Shown: positions 17,559-26,246 of the stretch, in pieces | Numbering within the stretch: position 1 is the stretch's first letter | Layout of the letters: each line of letters opens with the position of its first letter | Origin: Rhodobacterales bacterium LSUCC0387 | GTDB lineage: Bacteria > Pseudomonadota > Alphaproteobacteria > Rhodobacterales > Rhodobacteraceae | Direction: 5' to 3' | Length of the DNA stretch: 64,000 bases | Assembly: GCA_015689775.1 (NCBI GenBank) | Contig: WVSR01000001.1 | Span: 428,501-492,500 of the forward strand | Made by a program: the position numbers and the translations under genes | Notes under the pieces: model-generated | Seen by the model: only the letters and a program-made list of their open reading frames with translations | What the model was told of the DNA's origin: nothing | The model's database searches: none

Positions 17559-20444
17559 ATGGCGTATCAAACCAGACAACGTGACCCCCTTCTGGACGCC
17601 CCGATGCAAGAGGCATTGGAACGGCGTGGCAAGGAACTGCTTGGCCTTGTGTTGGTGCTTGCAGGGCTTGCGGTTGGGGCCATGTTGGTCAGCTATACGC
17701 CAAATGACCCAAATTGGATGGTTGCAACAGATACGCCGCCACATAACCTGCTTGGCCGCTTTGGGGCGTCCATGTCTGCAATTCTGATCATGATTGTTGG
17801 CTATGCATCCTATTTGACGGCGGCGGGTTCGGTTGTTTGGGGTCTGCGCTTGACCCTGCACAAAGGCGAAGAGCGCGCGCTGTCCCGGTTGATTATGCTG
17901 CCATTTGCGATTGCTGCCTGTTCCGTGTTCATGGTCAGCTTCCCACCTGGTTCGGGATGGCAGCACAGCTTTAGTTTGGGCGGGCTTTTTGGCGACACAG
18001 TGATGGGGGTTTTGGTCAATATCCTGCCCGTTTCGATGAATATGTCTATCGCCATTTTGGGTATCGCTATGGGTGCGACAAGCCTTGTTTTGTCAGGCTA
18101 CGCCCTTGGGGTGACGCGCTCTGAATTGCGCCTCTTTACCCGTGGTGGATTGATTGCGCTTTTCTATGGCAGCAATGGCGCTTCGGGAATGGCGGCAGGT
18201 ATCGGTCGCGGCGTCAGCCAAATGAGTGGCCGAATTGGCGGGCGCATGCGCGCGCCAAGCCCGCGCAGCGCGGCGCAGTATTCCTCCAACGATCTGTTGG
18301 TGGATGACGATGATGCGATGCAGGCGCCATTTTCTACCCCCCAAGCCGCAGCGCCTGAAGCCCCTGCACAACAAGGATTGTTTGACCGCGTGCCCATTTT
18401 GCGCGCTATTCGCGGTGGCGAAGATCGCACCGCAAATGTTGCGCAGCAACCGCCCCTTGTGACCGATGAGAATGCGCGCTTGCGCGAAAAAATCTCAAAC
18501 GCGGTGCTCAATCGTGCGAGCTCTGCGCGGCCTGAGGCGTTGTGGGTCACGGATGGCATTCCCAATCCTGCCAAGCGCGTGGCGCCACCATTGACCGCAC
18601 AAAGCCCCTCGCAAATTGCAGGTGAGGTTTATCGCGAGGTTCCTCCGCTTTCCACCTCTGCGCGCGTGGCGGATCCACAGATTGCGCAAGACTATGACCC
18701 TTATGCCTATGAGGATGACAGCGACAATATTTTTGCGGATGGCTTTGACGATGATGAAAGCTTCAGCGTGTCGCCGCTAGATGAGGACTATGCGCCTGTC
18801 GCCTCGCATCCCGCCCGCACTGGGGCAGAAGCGCGGCGTGTGGTGCAGCATAGTCCCAAAAAGGCCGCGGCGCCCTCTCGTCAGGCAATGGCTGATGCGC
18901 AGCCCTCCTTGCCCTTGGAGGCGCGCGAGATGGAATATGAATTCCCGCCGCTCTCTCTGTTGTCCAGTCCCACCATCATTGAACGCTTTCATCTGTCCGA
19001 TGAGGCACTCGAAGAAAACGCGCGGATGTTGGAAAACGTGTTGGATGATTACGGCGTTAAAGGTGAGATTGTCAGCGTCCGCCCCGGCCCAGTTGTTACT
19101 ATGTATGAGTTGGAGCCCGCGCCAGGTCTAAAGGCCAGCCGCGTCATCGGTCTGGCTGATGATATTGCCCGCTCAATGTCAGCGCTCTCTGCGCGCGTCT
19201 CAACCGTTCCAGGTCGCTCTGTGATTGGGATCGAATTGCCCAATTCGCACCGCGAAAAGGTGGTTTTGCGCGAAATCTTGTCGAGCCGTGATTTTGGCGA
19301 TGGCAATCACAAGCTGCCTTTGGCTTTGGGTAAGGAAATCGGGGGCGAGCCTGTTGTGGCCAATCTTGCCAAGATGCCGCATTTGCTGATCGCGGGCACC
19401 ACAGGCTCGGGGAAATCGGTCGCGATTAATACCATGATCCTCTCGCTGTTGTACAAATTGCGCCCTGAAGAGTGTCGCATGATTATGATCGACCCCAAGA
19501 TGTTGGAATTGTCGGTTTATGACGGCATTCCGCATCTTCTTAGCCCCGTTGTGACTGACCCCAAGAAGGCGGTTGTCGCTTTGAAATGGGTCGTGGGTGA
19601 AATGGAAGAACGCTATCGCAAGATGTCGAAAATGGGGGTACGCAATATCGAAGGCTATAATGGCCGCGTACGCGATGCTCTGTCCAAAGGCGAAATGTTC
19701 AAGCGCACTGTCCAAACGGGCTTTGACGAGGATACGGGTGAGCCCATCTTTGAAACCGAAGAGTTCAAGCCCGAGGTTATGCCGTTCATTGTCGTGATCG
19801 TGGACGAAATGGCCGATTTGATGATGGTTGCAGGCAAAGAGATCGAAGCCTGCATTCAACGCCTTGCGCAAATGGCGCGGGCGAGCGGCATACACTTGAT
19901 CATGGCGACACAACGTCCATCGGTGGATGTGATTACAGGCACAATCAAAGCCAATTTCCCAACGCGCATTTCCTTCCATGTGACCTCAAAAATCGACAGC
20001 CGCACCATTTTGGGCGAGATGGGCGCAGAGCAGCTTTTGGGTATGGGCGATATGCTTTACATGGCGGGGGGTTCCAAAATCACCCGCGTTCATGGCCCCT
20101 TTGTCAGTGACGAAGAGGTTGAGGAAATCGTGCGTCATCTGAAATCCTTTGGCCCTCCCGCGTATGCAGCCAGCGTTTTGGATGGCCCTGATGAGGACAA
20201 GGAAAGCGATATTGATCTGGTGCTTGGTCTTGGCGGCAATACGGATGGCGAAGATGCGCTGTATGATCAGGCTGTGGCTGTGGTGGTGCGCGATCGAAAA
20301 TGCTCGACCTCCTACATCCAACGCAAGCTTGGGATTGGGTATAACAAAGCGGCACGCTTGGTTGAACAGATGGAAGAGGCAGGTCTTGTCTCAACCGCCA
20401 ACCATGTCGGCAAGCGTGAGATTTTAGTGCCTGAACAGGGCTGA
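17559..20444 (+). CDS. ftsK: DNA translocase FtsK
   Basis: Septal DNA pump that clears chromosome ends at division and activates XerCD at dif. The 961-aa chain begins with four membrane segments (about 27-46, 72-95, 110-128, 150-180), then a low-complexity acidic linker (about 210-460). The motor follows, with Walker A GTTGSGKS at 613-620 and Walker [14 protein letters not shown] near 745. The C-terminal gamma winged helix ([20 protein letters not shown]...[11 protein letters not shown]) reads KOPS sites. Full length, no defect seen. lolA follows after about 55 nt. Confidence 0.97.
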   Translation: MAYQTRQRDPLLDAPMQEALERRGKELLGLVLVLAGLAVGAMLVSYTPNDPNWMVATDTPPHNLLGRFGASMSAILIMIVGYASYLTAAGSVVWGLRLTLHKGEERALSRLIMLPFAIAACSVFMVSFPPGSGWQHSFSLGGLFGDTVMGVLVNILPVSMNMSIAILGIAMGATSLVLSGYALGVTRSELRLFTRGGLIALFYGSNGASGMAAGIGRGVSQMSGRIGGRMRAPSPRSAAQYSSNDLLVDDDDAMQAPFSTPQAAAPEAPAQQGLFDRVPILRAIRGGEDRTANVAQQPPLVTDENARLREKISNAVLNRASSARPEALWVTDGIPNPAKRVAPPLTAQSPSQIAGEVYREVPPLSTSARVADPQIAQDYDPYAYEDDSDNIFADGFDDDESFSVSPLDEDYAPVASHPARTGAEARRVVQHSPKKAAAPSRQAMADAQPSLPLEAREMEYEFPPLSLLSSPTIIERFHLSDEALEENARMLENVLDDYGVKGEIVSVRPGPVVTMYELEPAPGLKASRVIGLADDIARSMSALSARVSTVPGRSVIGIELPNSHREKVVLREILSSRDFGDGNHKLPLALGKEIGGEPVVANLAKMPHLLIAGTTGSGKSVAINTMILSLLYKLRPEECRMIMIDPKMLELSVYDGIPHLLSPVVTDPKKAVVALKWVVGEMEERYRKMSKMGVRNIEGYNGRVRDALSKGEMFKRTVQTGFDEDTGEPIFETEEFKPEVMPFIVVIVDEMADLMMVAGKEIEACIQRLAQMARASGIHLIMATQRPSVDVITGTIKANFPTRISFHVTSKIDSRTILGEMGAEQLLGMGDMLYMAGGSKITRVHGPFVSDEEVEEIVRHLKSFGPPAYAASVLDGPDEDKESDIDLVLGLGGNTDGEDALYDQAVAVVVRDRKCSTSYIQRKLGIGYNKAARLVEQMEEAGLVSTANHVGKREILVPEQG

Positions 20445-20499
20445 GCCCTCGCTGAAATGTGACGTGTCATTGGGTGTGCTTTCGCGCTATGGATGGGGC

Positions 20500-21099
20500 A
20501 TGAACAAACCATTTGTGACAATGGCCGTTTTGGCCGCGCTCTTTGCCCTGCCTGCGGCGGCGGCCCCGATTTCCTTGGCAGATTTGTCGACTTATTTTGC
20601 AGGCATCCGCACAGCGGAAGCGCCATTCACGCAGCATAACGCCGATGGCACCGAGGTGACGGGGCGTCTCTTTATGCACCGCCCAGGGCGGGCGCGATTT
20701 GAGTATGACAATAGCGATGTTCTGGTCGTTGTGGGTGGCGGGCAAGTTGCAATTTTTGAAGATCTGACCGATGCGCAGCCCTTGCAATATCCGTTAAGCA
20801 TCACCCCACTTGATTTGATTTTGGGGCGCAACGTGTCCCTCGCAACTTCGGATTTGGTGGTTGATCATCTGGAAGCCGAAGATGGCACCACCCGCGTGGT
20901 GGCCCGTGACCAAGGCCGCCCCGAGGCGGGGGAATTGACGCTGGTCTTTGCAGATGCGCCCGTGCGCCTTGTGCAATGGATGACACGCAGCGAATATGGC
21001 GAGACTGTTGTGGTCGCGCTGGGTGATTTCACCTTTGGGCAGGATTATTCGAATTTTCTGTTCAGCCCGACCTTTGAGGCGGAACAGCGCAGCCGTTAG
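20500..21099 (+). CDS. lolA: Outer-membrane lipoprotein carrier protein LolA
   Basis: Periplasmic chaperone that takes lipoproteins from LolCDE to the outer membrane. The ATG at 20500 gives a clear signal peptide (MNKPFVTMAVLAALFALPA, cleavage after AAA), whereas the frame extension to 20464 would spoil it. The mature protein has the LolA features APFTQHNADGTEVTGRLFMHRPGRARFEYD and a C-terminal region ending FSPTFEAEQRSR. It is short for the family (199 aa), as is usual in Rhodobacterales. It follows ftsK and overlaps the convergent transglycosylase gene by 4 nt. Confidence 0.9.
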   Translation: MNKPFVTMAVLAALFALPAAAAPISLADLSTYFAGIRTAEAPFTQHNADGTEVTGRLFMHRPGRARFEYDNSDVLVVVGGGQVAIFEDLTDAQPLQYPLSITPLDLILGRNVSLATSDLVVDHLEAEDGTTRVVARDQGRPEAGELTLVFADAPVRLVQWMTRSEYGETVVVALGDFTFGQDYSNFLFSPTFEAEQRSR

Positions 21100-21686
21100 C
21101 CTTGGGTCGCGGTGCAGCTGGCCAATTGCCTATCATAGAGCGCAGCGCGCGCTTCGACACGATTTGCCACGCGCACGAGCCATGCTTTGTTGCGATAGGT
21201 GCCGCGTGAATAGCCACGATGGCCTTCATGATAGGCTAGATATTGGTTGCGCGCATCGGTCAGCGCGATGCCGTTTCTTTCGCGCGAGCGGTTCATATAC
21301 CACCCCATGAAATCTGTTGCATCGGATATGTCGGTGCGTCTGGCAAACTGCCGACCTGTGTCATCGCGGTATTCATCCCACGTCCCATCAAGGGCTTGGC
21401 TGTAACCGAAAGCTGAGCTTTGCCGTCCTGCAGGGATGACCCCAAGCGCGTAGCGGCGCGGGGTGCGTGCGTTGCTAACGAAACTGCTTTCATGGTAGAT
21501 CGTGGCCATCTGAACGGCGACAGGGACGCCCCAATTGGCCTCGGTAGCCTGCATGGCGCTCAGATAATGGGGCCGTTCTTCAATGATTGCGCAGGCATTA
21601 TCCACATTGCGTGGCGGGGTGCCTGACCCAACGCAGGCGCTGAGCGCCAACACGAGCGGAAGCAACGCAAAGCGGTTCATATGCAT
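21096..21686 (-). CDS. Lytic transglycosylase SLT-domain lipoprotein
   Basis: Peptidoglycan-cleaving lysozyme-like protein anchored to the envelope. The N-terminus is a lipoprotein signal (MNRFALLPLVLALSACVGSG; lipobox LSAC). The SLT domain has the catalytic Glu in ATIYHESSF, then SSAFGYSQALDGTWDEY and YLAYHEGHRGYSRGTY. At 196 aa it is a minimal one-domain form. It is convergent with lolA. The 183 nt upstream, shared with hspQ in divergent orientation, show nothing I can name. Confidence 0.88.
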   Translation of the reverse strand: MHMNRFALLPLVLALSACVGSGTPPRNVDNACAIIEERPHYLSAMQATEANWGVPVAVQMATIYHESSFVSNARTPRRYALGVIPAGRQSSAFGYSQALDGTWDEYRDDTGRQFARRTDISDATDFMGWYMNRSRERNGIALTDARNQYLAYHEGHRGYSRGTYRNKAWLVRVANRVEARAALYDRQLASCTATQG

Positions 21687-21869
21687 GATCCTTTATTGGA
21701 CTGCTCTTTTTATGGCAAAATCATACCGCAGTTGCGCTGAAATGAAAATAAATTCCCGCATGATCCGCATCCTTTGTTTCAACAATCTGTTTCGCCTGAT
21801 CTGCATTGCGGGTCATGGACAAATAAGGGCGACAGGATTACGGTGCGCTTTGGATCATAGGGGTTCTAT

Positions 21870-22196
21870 ATGCTCAAACGGCATGCTAAATTCAATCTTG
21901 GGCAGGTTGTGCGTCACAAGAAGCACCCGTTTCGCGGGGTGATCTTTGATATCGACACCCAGTTTTCAAATACTGAGGAATGGTATAACTCCATCCCCGA
22001 AGATAAGCGGCCCATCAAGGAGCAGCCATTTTACCACCTCCTGGCGGAAAATGATCATAGCTACTATGTGGCCTATGTTTCGGAACAGAACCTTGAGATT
22101 GACGATACAGGCGAACCTGTGGATCATCCCGATCTGCCCGAATTGTTTGGCGATTTTCAGAACGGGGCCTATCCTTTGGATTACCAGCTGAATTGA
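21870..22196 (+). CDS. hspQ: Heat shock protein HspQ
   Basis: Small protein of the hemimethylated-DNA-binding (YccV) family; HspQ is a specificity factor for Lon in enterobacteria. Family features are KFNLGQVVRHKKHPFRGVIFDID, then EEWYNSIP, QPFYHLLAEN, YVAYVSEQNL and GEPVDHPDLPELF. The 108-aa length is normal. A Lon-domain protein gene is also in this window (12.8 kb), but there is no sign that they are linked. It is convergent with the gamma-glutamyltransferase gene, 2 nt apart. Confidence 0.9.
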   Translation: MLKRHAKFNLGQVVRHKKHPFRGVIFDIDTQFSNTEEWYNSIPEDKRPIKEQPFYHLLAENDHSYYVAYVSEQNLEIDDTGEPVDHPDLPELFGDFQNGAYPLDYQLN

Positions 22197-22198
22197 TC

Positions 22199-23782
22199 TC
22201 AATACCCCAGGGCGAGACCGTCTTTGCGTGGATCCGAACCTGCCATCAAAAGCCCTGAGCTAGCGTCAATTTTAATGGCTTGCGCGCCGCCAATGGCCCG
22301 ATAGGGTTCGATCACCTCGTGGCCTAATTTGCGCAAATCATCGGCCACATGCGGGCTATATCCACGCTCAAGTTGCAATTTGCCCTGATCCGCAAAGCTG
22401 CGCGCGCCATCAATCGCAGATTGAACATCCATCCCATAGTCGATGATATTGGTGATCATGCGCGCGTGGCCCGTGGCCTGATACGCGCCGCCCATCACCC
22501 CGAAGGACATCAAACTTTGGTCAGGATACCGCAAAAAGGCAGGAATGATCGTGTGCAATGGGCGTTTGCCGCCCTTGGCCTCATTCGGGTGTCCTTCTTG
22601 TAGTGAGAAGCCTGCGCCGCGGTTTTGATACAAAATACCAAATTTATCAGAAGCATAGCCTGAGCCAAAGGAATGGAAGATCGAATAGATCATTGAAACG
22701 GCCATACGGTTTTTATCAACTACGCTGAGATAAACCGTATCCTTATGCACCGCGCCTGAGGCATGATGCGGGTCCGCCATCGCGCGCGTGGGATCAATCA
22801 AGCCTGCCAAGGCCTGTGCGGTTTGATCTGACAGCATATGATCCAAACGGTTGAGGTGATCAGGGTCAGAGATAAAACGATTGCGTGCATCATAAGCCAG
22901 TTTGGTTGCTTCGGCCTCGATATGGGCGCGGGCCGCACCGAAAGGATCCATCGCGCCCAGGTCAAACTGGGAAAGGATATTGGCCAGCAACAGCGCGGTT
23001 GCGCCCTGACCATTGGGTGGCAATTCAATCAAGTCATGACCACGATAGCGGGTCGAGATTGGGGTGACGTAATCGCAGGCTGTGGTCGCGAAATCCTCTA
23101 GGCTGTGGCTGCCGCCATACGCGCCCAAGGAATGAACCAAATCCTCGGCCACCTCGCCTTCGTAGAACCCGGCGCGACCTTCGCGCGCGATGCGGCGCAG
23201 CACCTCGGCCTGCCCCTTGGCCGTAAATCGTGCGCCAATTTGGGGCGGTTGGTCGTTCCACATATACAAGTCGCGGGCCCGACCGCGGAGCGTATCGCGT
23301 GCCTCGTCCCAATCGAAGGCTACGCGCGGTGCAACGGGGATGCCATGTTCAGCGTAAAAGATCGAAGGGGCGAGGATGTCTTCAAGCGGTAATGTCCCGT
23401 GATCTTGGTGAAGGCGACAAAAGCCATCAATGGCCCCTGGCACCGTGACGGCAGCGATGTTGTCGAGCGGGATAGAGCGATGCCCTGCCCTACGCAGCGC
23501 TGCCGCATCTAATCCCTTCGGCGCACGGCCTGATGCATTCAGGCCAATAATATCCTTCCGACCCTCATAGGACACCATAGCGAATAAATCGCCGCCAAGC
23601 CCCGTTGATTGTGGCTCACAGAGCCCCAAGAGGATTGCTGTGGCAATGGCCGCATCCATCGCATTGCCACCCTGTTCCAAGATTTGCACGCCCACTTTGG
23701 CGGCGAGCGGGTGCGAGGTTGCAACCGCCCCTTGGGTGGTAATCAAGGCTGAGCGCCCTTGCTTCTGGAAATCACGCACCAT
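22199..23782 (-). CDS. Gamma-glutamyltransferase family protein
   Basis: N-terminal-nucleophile hydrolase that cleaves gamma-glutamyl bonds after self-processing. The large-subunit start (GAVATSHPLAAKVGVQILEQGGNAMDAAIATA) and STGLGGD are clear. The processing site is in HKDTVYLSVVDKNR, where the Thr before VYLSVVD would become the nucleophile. GGAYQATGHARMI near the end is typical. There is no signal peptide, so this is a cytoplasmic type, unlike E. coli Ggt. Members of this branch are often poor transferases and may act on other acylated amino acids. The substrate is unknown. Confidence 0.88.
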   Translation of the reverse strand: MVRDFQKQGRSALITTQGAVATSHPLAAKVGVQILEQGGNAMDAAIATAILLGLCEPQSTGLGGDLFAMVSYEGRKDIIGLNASGRAPKGLDAAALRRAGHRSIPLDNIAAVTVPGAIDGFCRLHQDHGTLPLEDILAPSIFYAEHGIPVAPRVAFDWDEARDTLRGRARDLYMWNDQPPQIGARFTAKGQAEVLRRIAREGRAGFYEGEVAEDLVHSLGAYGGSHSLEDFATTACDYVTPISTRYRGHDLIELPPNGQGATALLLANILSQFDLGAMDPFGAARAHIEAEATKLAYDARNRFISDPDHLNRLDHMLSDQTAQALAGLIDPTRAMADPHHASGAVHKDTVYLSVVDKNRMAVSMIYSIFHSFGSGYASDKFGILYQNRGAGFSLQEGHPNEAKGGKRPLHTIIPAFLRYPDQSLMSFGVMGGAYQATGHARMITNIIDYGMDVQSAIDGARSFADQGKLQLERGYSPHVADDLRKLGHEVIEPYRAIGGAQAIKIDASSGLLMAGSDPRKDGLALGY

Positions 23783-23990
23783 CGTTCCTTCTCCTGCCGA
23801 AAGGATTTTAGCAAAACTAGCGGGAATGGGGAGAGCTGCAAGTGGTCAAGAACCCCGATGATGTGCAATAAGTGGGGGCGATAAAAACGCACCATCGGTG
23901 GAAGCATTAGCGCTACCCTGCTTTAATGGCTGCGAATTTGGCCGCGGCTATGATCAGACCAAGGTTATTTTGTGGCAGTGTTGACCAAAT

Positions 23991-24206
23991 TTAGACAAGT
24001 CCACAGGCCAATTGCGGGCTTTGTTCTAATTCAGCTGCAATCGTTAGGAAAAGATGATTTTCTAAATCGCGCCGTTTATATTGGACGTCTTGCGCAATCG
24101 TGCGGATCAGACCCCAGCCAAATCCACCTTCGGATAGTTCATCAAAGGCAAAGCTGTAAGGGTTGCGGAACCCACCAGAAGGGGTGTCAGGTTCAGCGCT
24201 GCGGTC
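23991..24206 (-). pseudogene. RsbW-type anti-sigma kinase, C-terminal remnant
   Basis: A 71-codon open stretch in a different frame from the STAS gene, overlapping its last 33 codons. It encodes NPYSFAFDELSEGGFGWGLI, then RTIAQDVQYKRRD, then ENHLFLTIAAELEQ. This matches the last ATP-lid and G2-box segment of GHKL anti-sigma serine kinases (EGG-x-G-x-x-LI, then D-V-x-Y-x-R, then N-x-L-x-L). The N-box with the catalytic Glu and Asn, and the first half of the kinase, are missing. STAS and RsbW-type genes are normally adjacent in this order, so an internal deletion of the kinase gene is the simplest explanation. The match is by pattern recall. Confidence 0.6.
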
Positions 24207-24523
24207 TTATTTGGGTGAATTGCAAAGGCTTTATCCATCGCCGTCAGGCGCAGCACTTTATCCACCAAGGGGGAGAAGTTTGTCAGTTCAAGTTGCCGAT
24301 CCTGTCCAAGGGATTTGCGCATGGCGACAAGCGTGCCAAGACTGCTGGAATCGAGGAAGGTCACAACTTCCATATCTAAAATGATCCGCGCGCCTTTGGT
24401 TTTTGCAGTGGCTTGTCGAAAGGCATCACGGAAGGCCAAGGCAGCGGCAGCATCCACCCGACTGGCGCAAACCTTTACGATCAACCCGTGAGGGATGGGT
24501 TCAATATCCAGACGCACATCCAT
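24107..24523 (-). CDS. STAS-domain anti-sigma factor antagonist
   Basis: Single STAS domain of the SpoIIAA/RsbV type, which when unphosphorylated binds an anti-sigma kinase. The phosphorylatable Ser region is LDSSSLGTLV, preceded by ARIILDMEVVTF, as in family members. The natural domain appears to end at about residue 113 (FAIHPNKTAAL). The following 25 residues (NLTPLLVGSATLTALPLM and on) have no family character and run out of frame over the remnant of an anti-sigma kinase gene. The protein may therefore be an orphan with a foreign tail, having lost its partner. Confidence 0.75.
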   Translation of the reverse strand: MDVRLDIEPIPHGLIVKVCASRVDAAAALAFRDAFRQATAKTKGARIILDMEVVTFLDSSSLGTLVAMRKSLGQDRQLELTNFSPLVDKVLRLTAMDKAFAIHPNKTAALNLTPLLVGSATLTALPLMNYPKVDLAGV

Positions 24524-24652
24524 TTCATCACCTATGGAGAGGGCAACACAACCAAAAGGCTAGTCCGAATTTCTTGCTGAAAGGTTACCAAGCGCAGCTT
24601 TCTTCGCCGCGCATGATTGCCTATATCGGGGCGAAGCATTAAGAGGCCCGCA

Positions 24653-25102
24653 ATGGACTATCTGACCCTAGCCGCAACGATTGACAGCCTGACCCATGGA
24701 GAAACCGATCAAATCGCCCTGATGGCCACCATCGCCTGCGAGGTGTATCACGCCGATGCGCGGTTTGATTGGGTTGGATTCTACCGCGTCACCGCGCCCG
24801 AAACCCTTAAAATTGGCCCCTATCAGGGTGGGCATGGGTGCTTGGTGATCCCGTTCTCGCGAGGAGTCTGCGGGGCCTGCGCGCGCAGTCGCGCCCCGCA
24901 ATTGGTTGCAGATGTGAATGCGTTTCCAGACCATATTGCTTGTTCAAGCAGCACCTTGTCCGAACTGGTCTTACCCGTTTTTGATGCTGAGGGCGTGTTA
25001 ATTGCGGTTTTTGATATCGACAGCGATCAGGCGGATGCCTTTACCGAAACGGATGTGCAGGGATTAACCAAAATTCTCACCCATGTTTTCGCGCAGAGCT
25101 GA
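24653..25102 (+). CDS. msrC: Free methionine-(R)-sulfoxide reductase (GAF domain)
   Basis: GAF-fold enzyme that reduces free L-methionine-(R)-sulfoxide. The ATG at 24653 (MDYLTLAATID) gives the usual 149-aa length. The three redox cysteines of the family are present: GHGCLVIPF, GVCGACA and HIACSSS, along with FDWVGFYRV, VNAFPDHI and LSELVLPVFD. It is divergent from the STAS gene and converges on rmuC, with a 1-nt gap. It joins msrP and other oxidative-damage genes of this window, although they are not adjacent. Confidence 0.9.
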   Translation: MDYLTLAATIDSLTHGETDQIALMATIACEVYHADARFDWVGFYRVTAPETLKIGPYQGGHGCLVIPFSRGVCGACARSRAPQLVADVNAFPDHIACSSSTLSELVLPVFDAEGVLIAVFDIDSDQADAFTETDVQGLTKILTHVFAQS

Positions 25103-25103
25103 C

Positions 25104-26246
25104 CTATTTATCGGGAAGTGGCGGCATTGGGTCAGGGGCGATTTCCTCGAAATCGAAATTATCAAGCTTGATCGCCCTTTTGCCTGCGCGTTCTGCGGCG
25201 ATTGAAATATCATCAATATCTTTGCGCGCCTGCCCGAAATGGGTGTTCAGCTTATTCACCCGCTCGAACACCAGTTCCACATCACGATGCAACAGACCTA
25301 ATTGTTTGCGGATCGCGCCCGCTTGCTCGCGCATCCGTGCGTCTTTGAGAACCGCTCGCATTGTGTTGAGCGTGGCCATGCAGGTGGTGGGAGATACAAT
25401 CCAGACCCGTGCTGCGAACCCTTCGCGGACAATCTCAGGGAAATTTGCGTGCAATTCGGCATAAACCGCTTCGGATGGCAGGAACATCAGCGCGCCATCG
25501 GCGGTTTCGCCCTCAAGAATATAGCGCTCAGAAATTGCTTTGATATGACCGCGCACAGATGTGCGAAAGGCGCGGGCGGCGTCTTGGGTTTCTTGTGGGG
25601 TCTTTGCTGCGCGCAATGCCTCATAGGCCTCAAGTGGAAACTTACTGTCGATCACAATTGGGCCAGGGGGTTTCGGCAGATGGATCAAGCAATCGGCGCG
25701 CTTGCCATTTGAAAGGGTCGCTTGAAAAGCGTAGCTGTCACTGGGCAGTGCCTTCGAGACAATATCATTGAGCTGAATTTCGCCAAATGCACCGCGCGTT
25801 TGCTTGTTTGAAAGAATGTCCTGAAGGCCTAAAACATCGCCTGACAGTTTCTCAATCTTTGCCTGCGCGCGATCGATTTGTTCGAGCTTCTGCTGCAATT
25901 CTCCAAGGCTGCGGGCTGTGCGAGTTGATGTGCCGTGCAGCGTCTCGCTCATGCCCTTTTGCACTTCCTCAAGGCGGGTCTCCATGGCCTGCAACATCTG
26001 TGCTTGGGTCTTGGATTGCAGATCAACCACCTGCGCAAGTCCGCCCGACAGTTGTTGTTGCCCATCGGAAATAGATTGCACCCGTGCTTCAAGACCACCT
26101 AGGTTACGGGCCAAGGGTTCCATCATTGCAGCAGATCGATTGGCGGCTTTCACCCCTGCAAGGATCAACCAAAAAAGGGCAATGATGATCACCCCTCCAA
26201 TGAGTGCGCCAAGGATTATTGGATTGGACAAATCAAGCTGCATCAC
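25104..26246 (-). CDS. rmuC: RmuC family DNA recombination protein
   Basis: Proposed nuclease-fold protein that limits recombination at inverted repeats. An N-terminal membrane helix (about 11-32, IILGALIGGVIIIALFWLIL) is followed by a long coiled coil (about 45-140) and the RmuC domain (RGAFGEIQLNDIV, VIDSKFPLEAYEAL, FLPSEAVYAEL, VWIVSPTTCMATLNTMRAVL). All conserved blocks are present. Its start lies directly at the end of mutL (stop at 26247), so mutL-rmuC is one transcription unit. Confidence 0.92.
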   Translation of the reverse strand: MMQLDLSNPIILGALIGGVIIIALFWLILAGVKAANRSAAMMEPLARNLGGLEARVQSISDGQQQLSGGLAQVVDLQSKTQAQMLQAMETRLEEVQKGMSETLHGTSTRTARSLGELQQKLEQIDRAQAKIEKLSGDVLGLQDILSNKQTRGAFGEIQLNDIVSKALPSDSYAFQATLSNGKRADCLIHLPKPPGPIVIDSKFPLEAYEALRAAKTPQETQDAARAFRTSVRGHIKAISERYILEGETADGALMFLPSEAVYAELHANFPEIVREGFAARVWIVSPTTCMATLNTMRAVLKDARMREQAGAIRKQLGLLHRDVELVFERVNKLNTHFGQARKDIDDISIAAERAGKRAIKLDNFDFEEIAPDPMPPLPDK

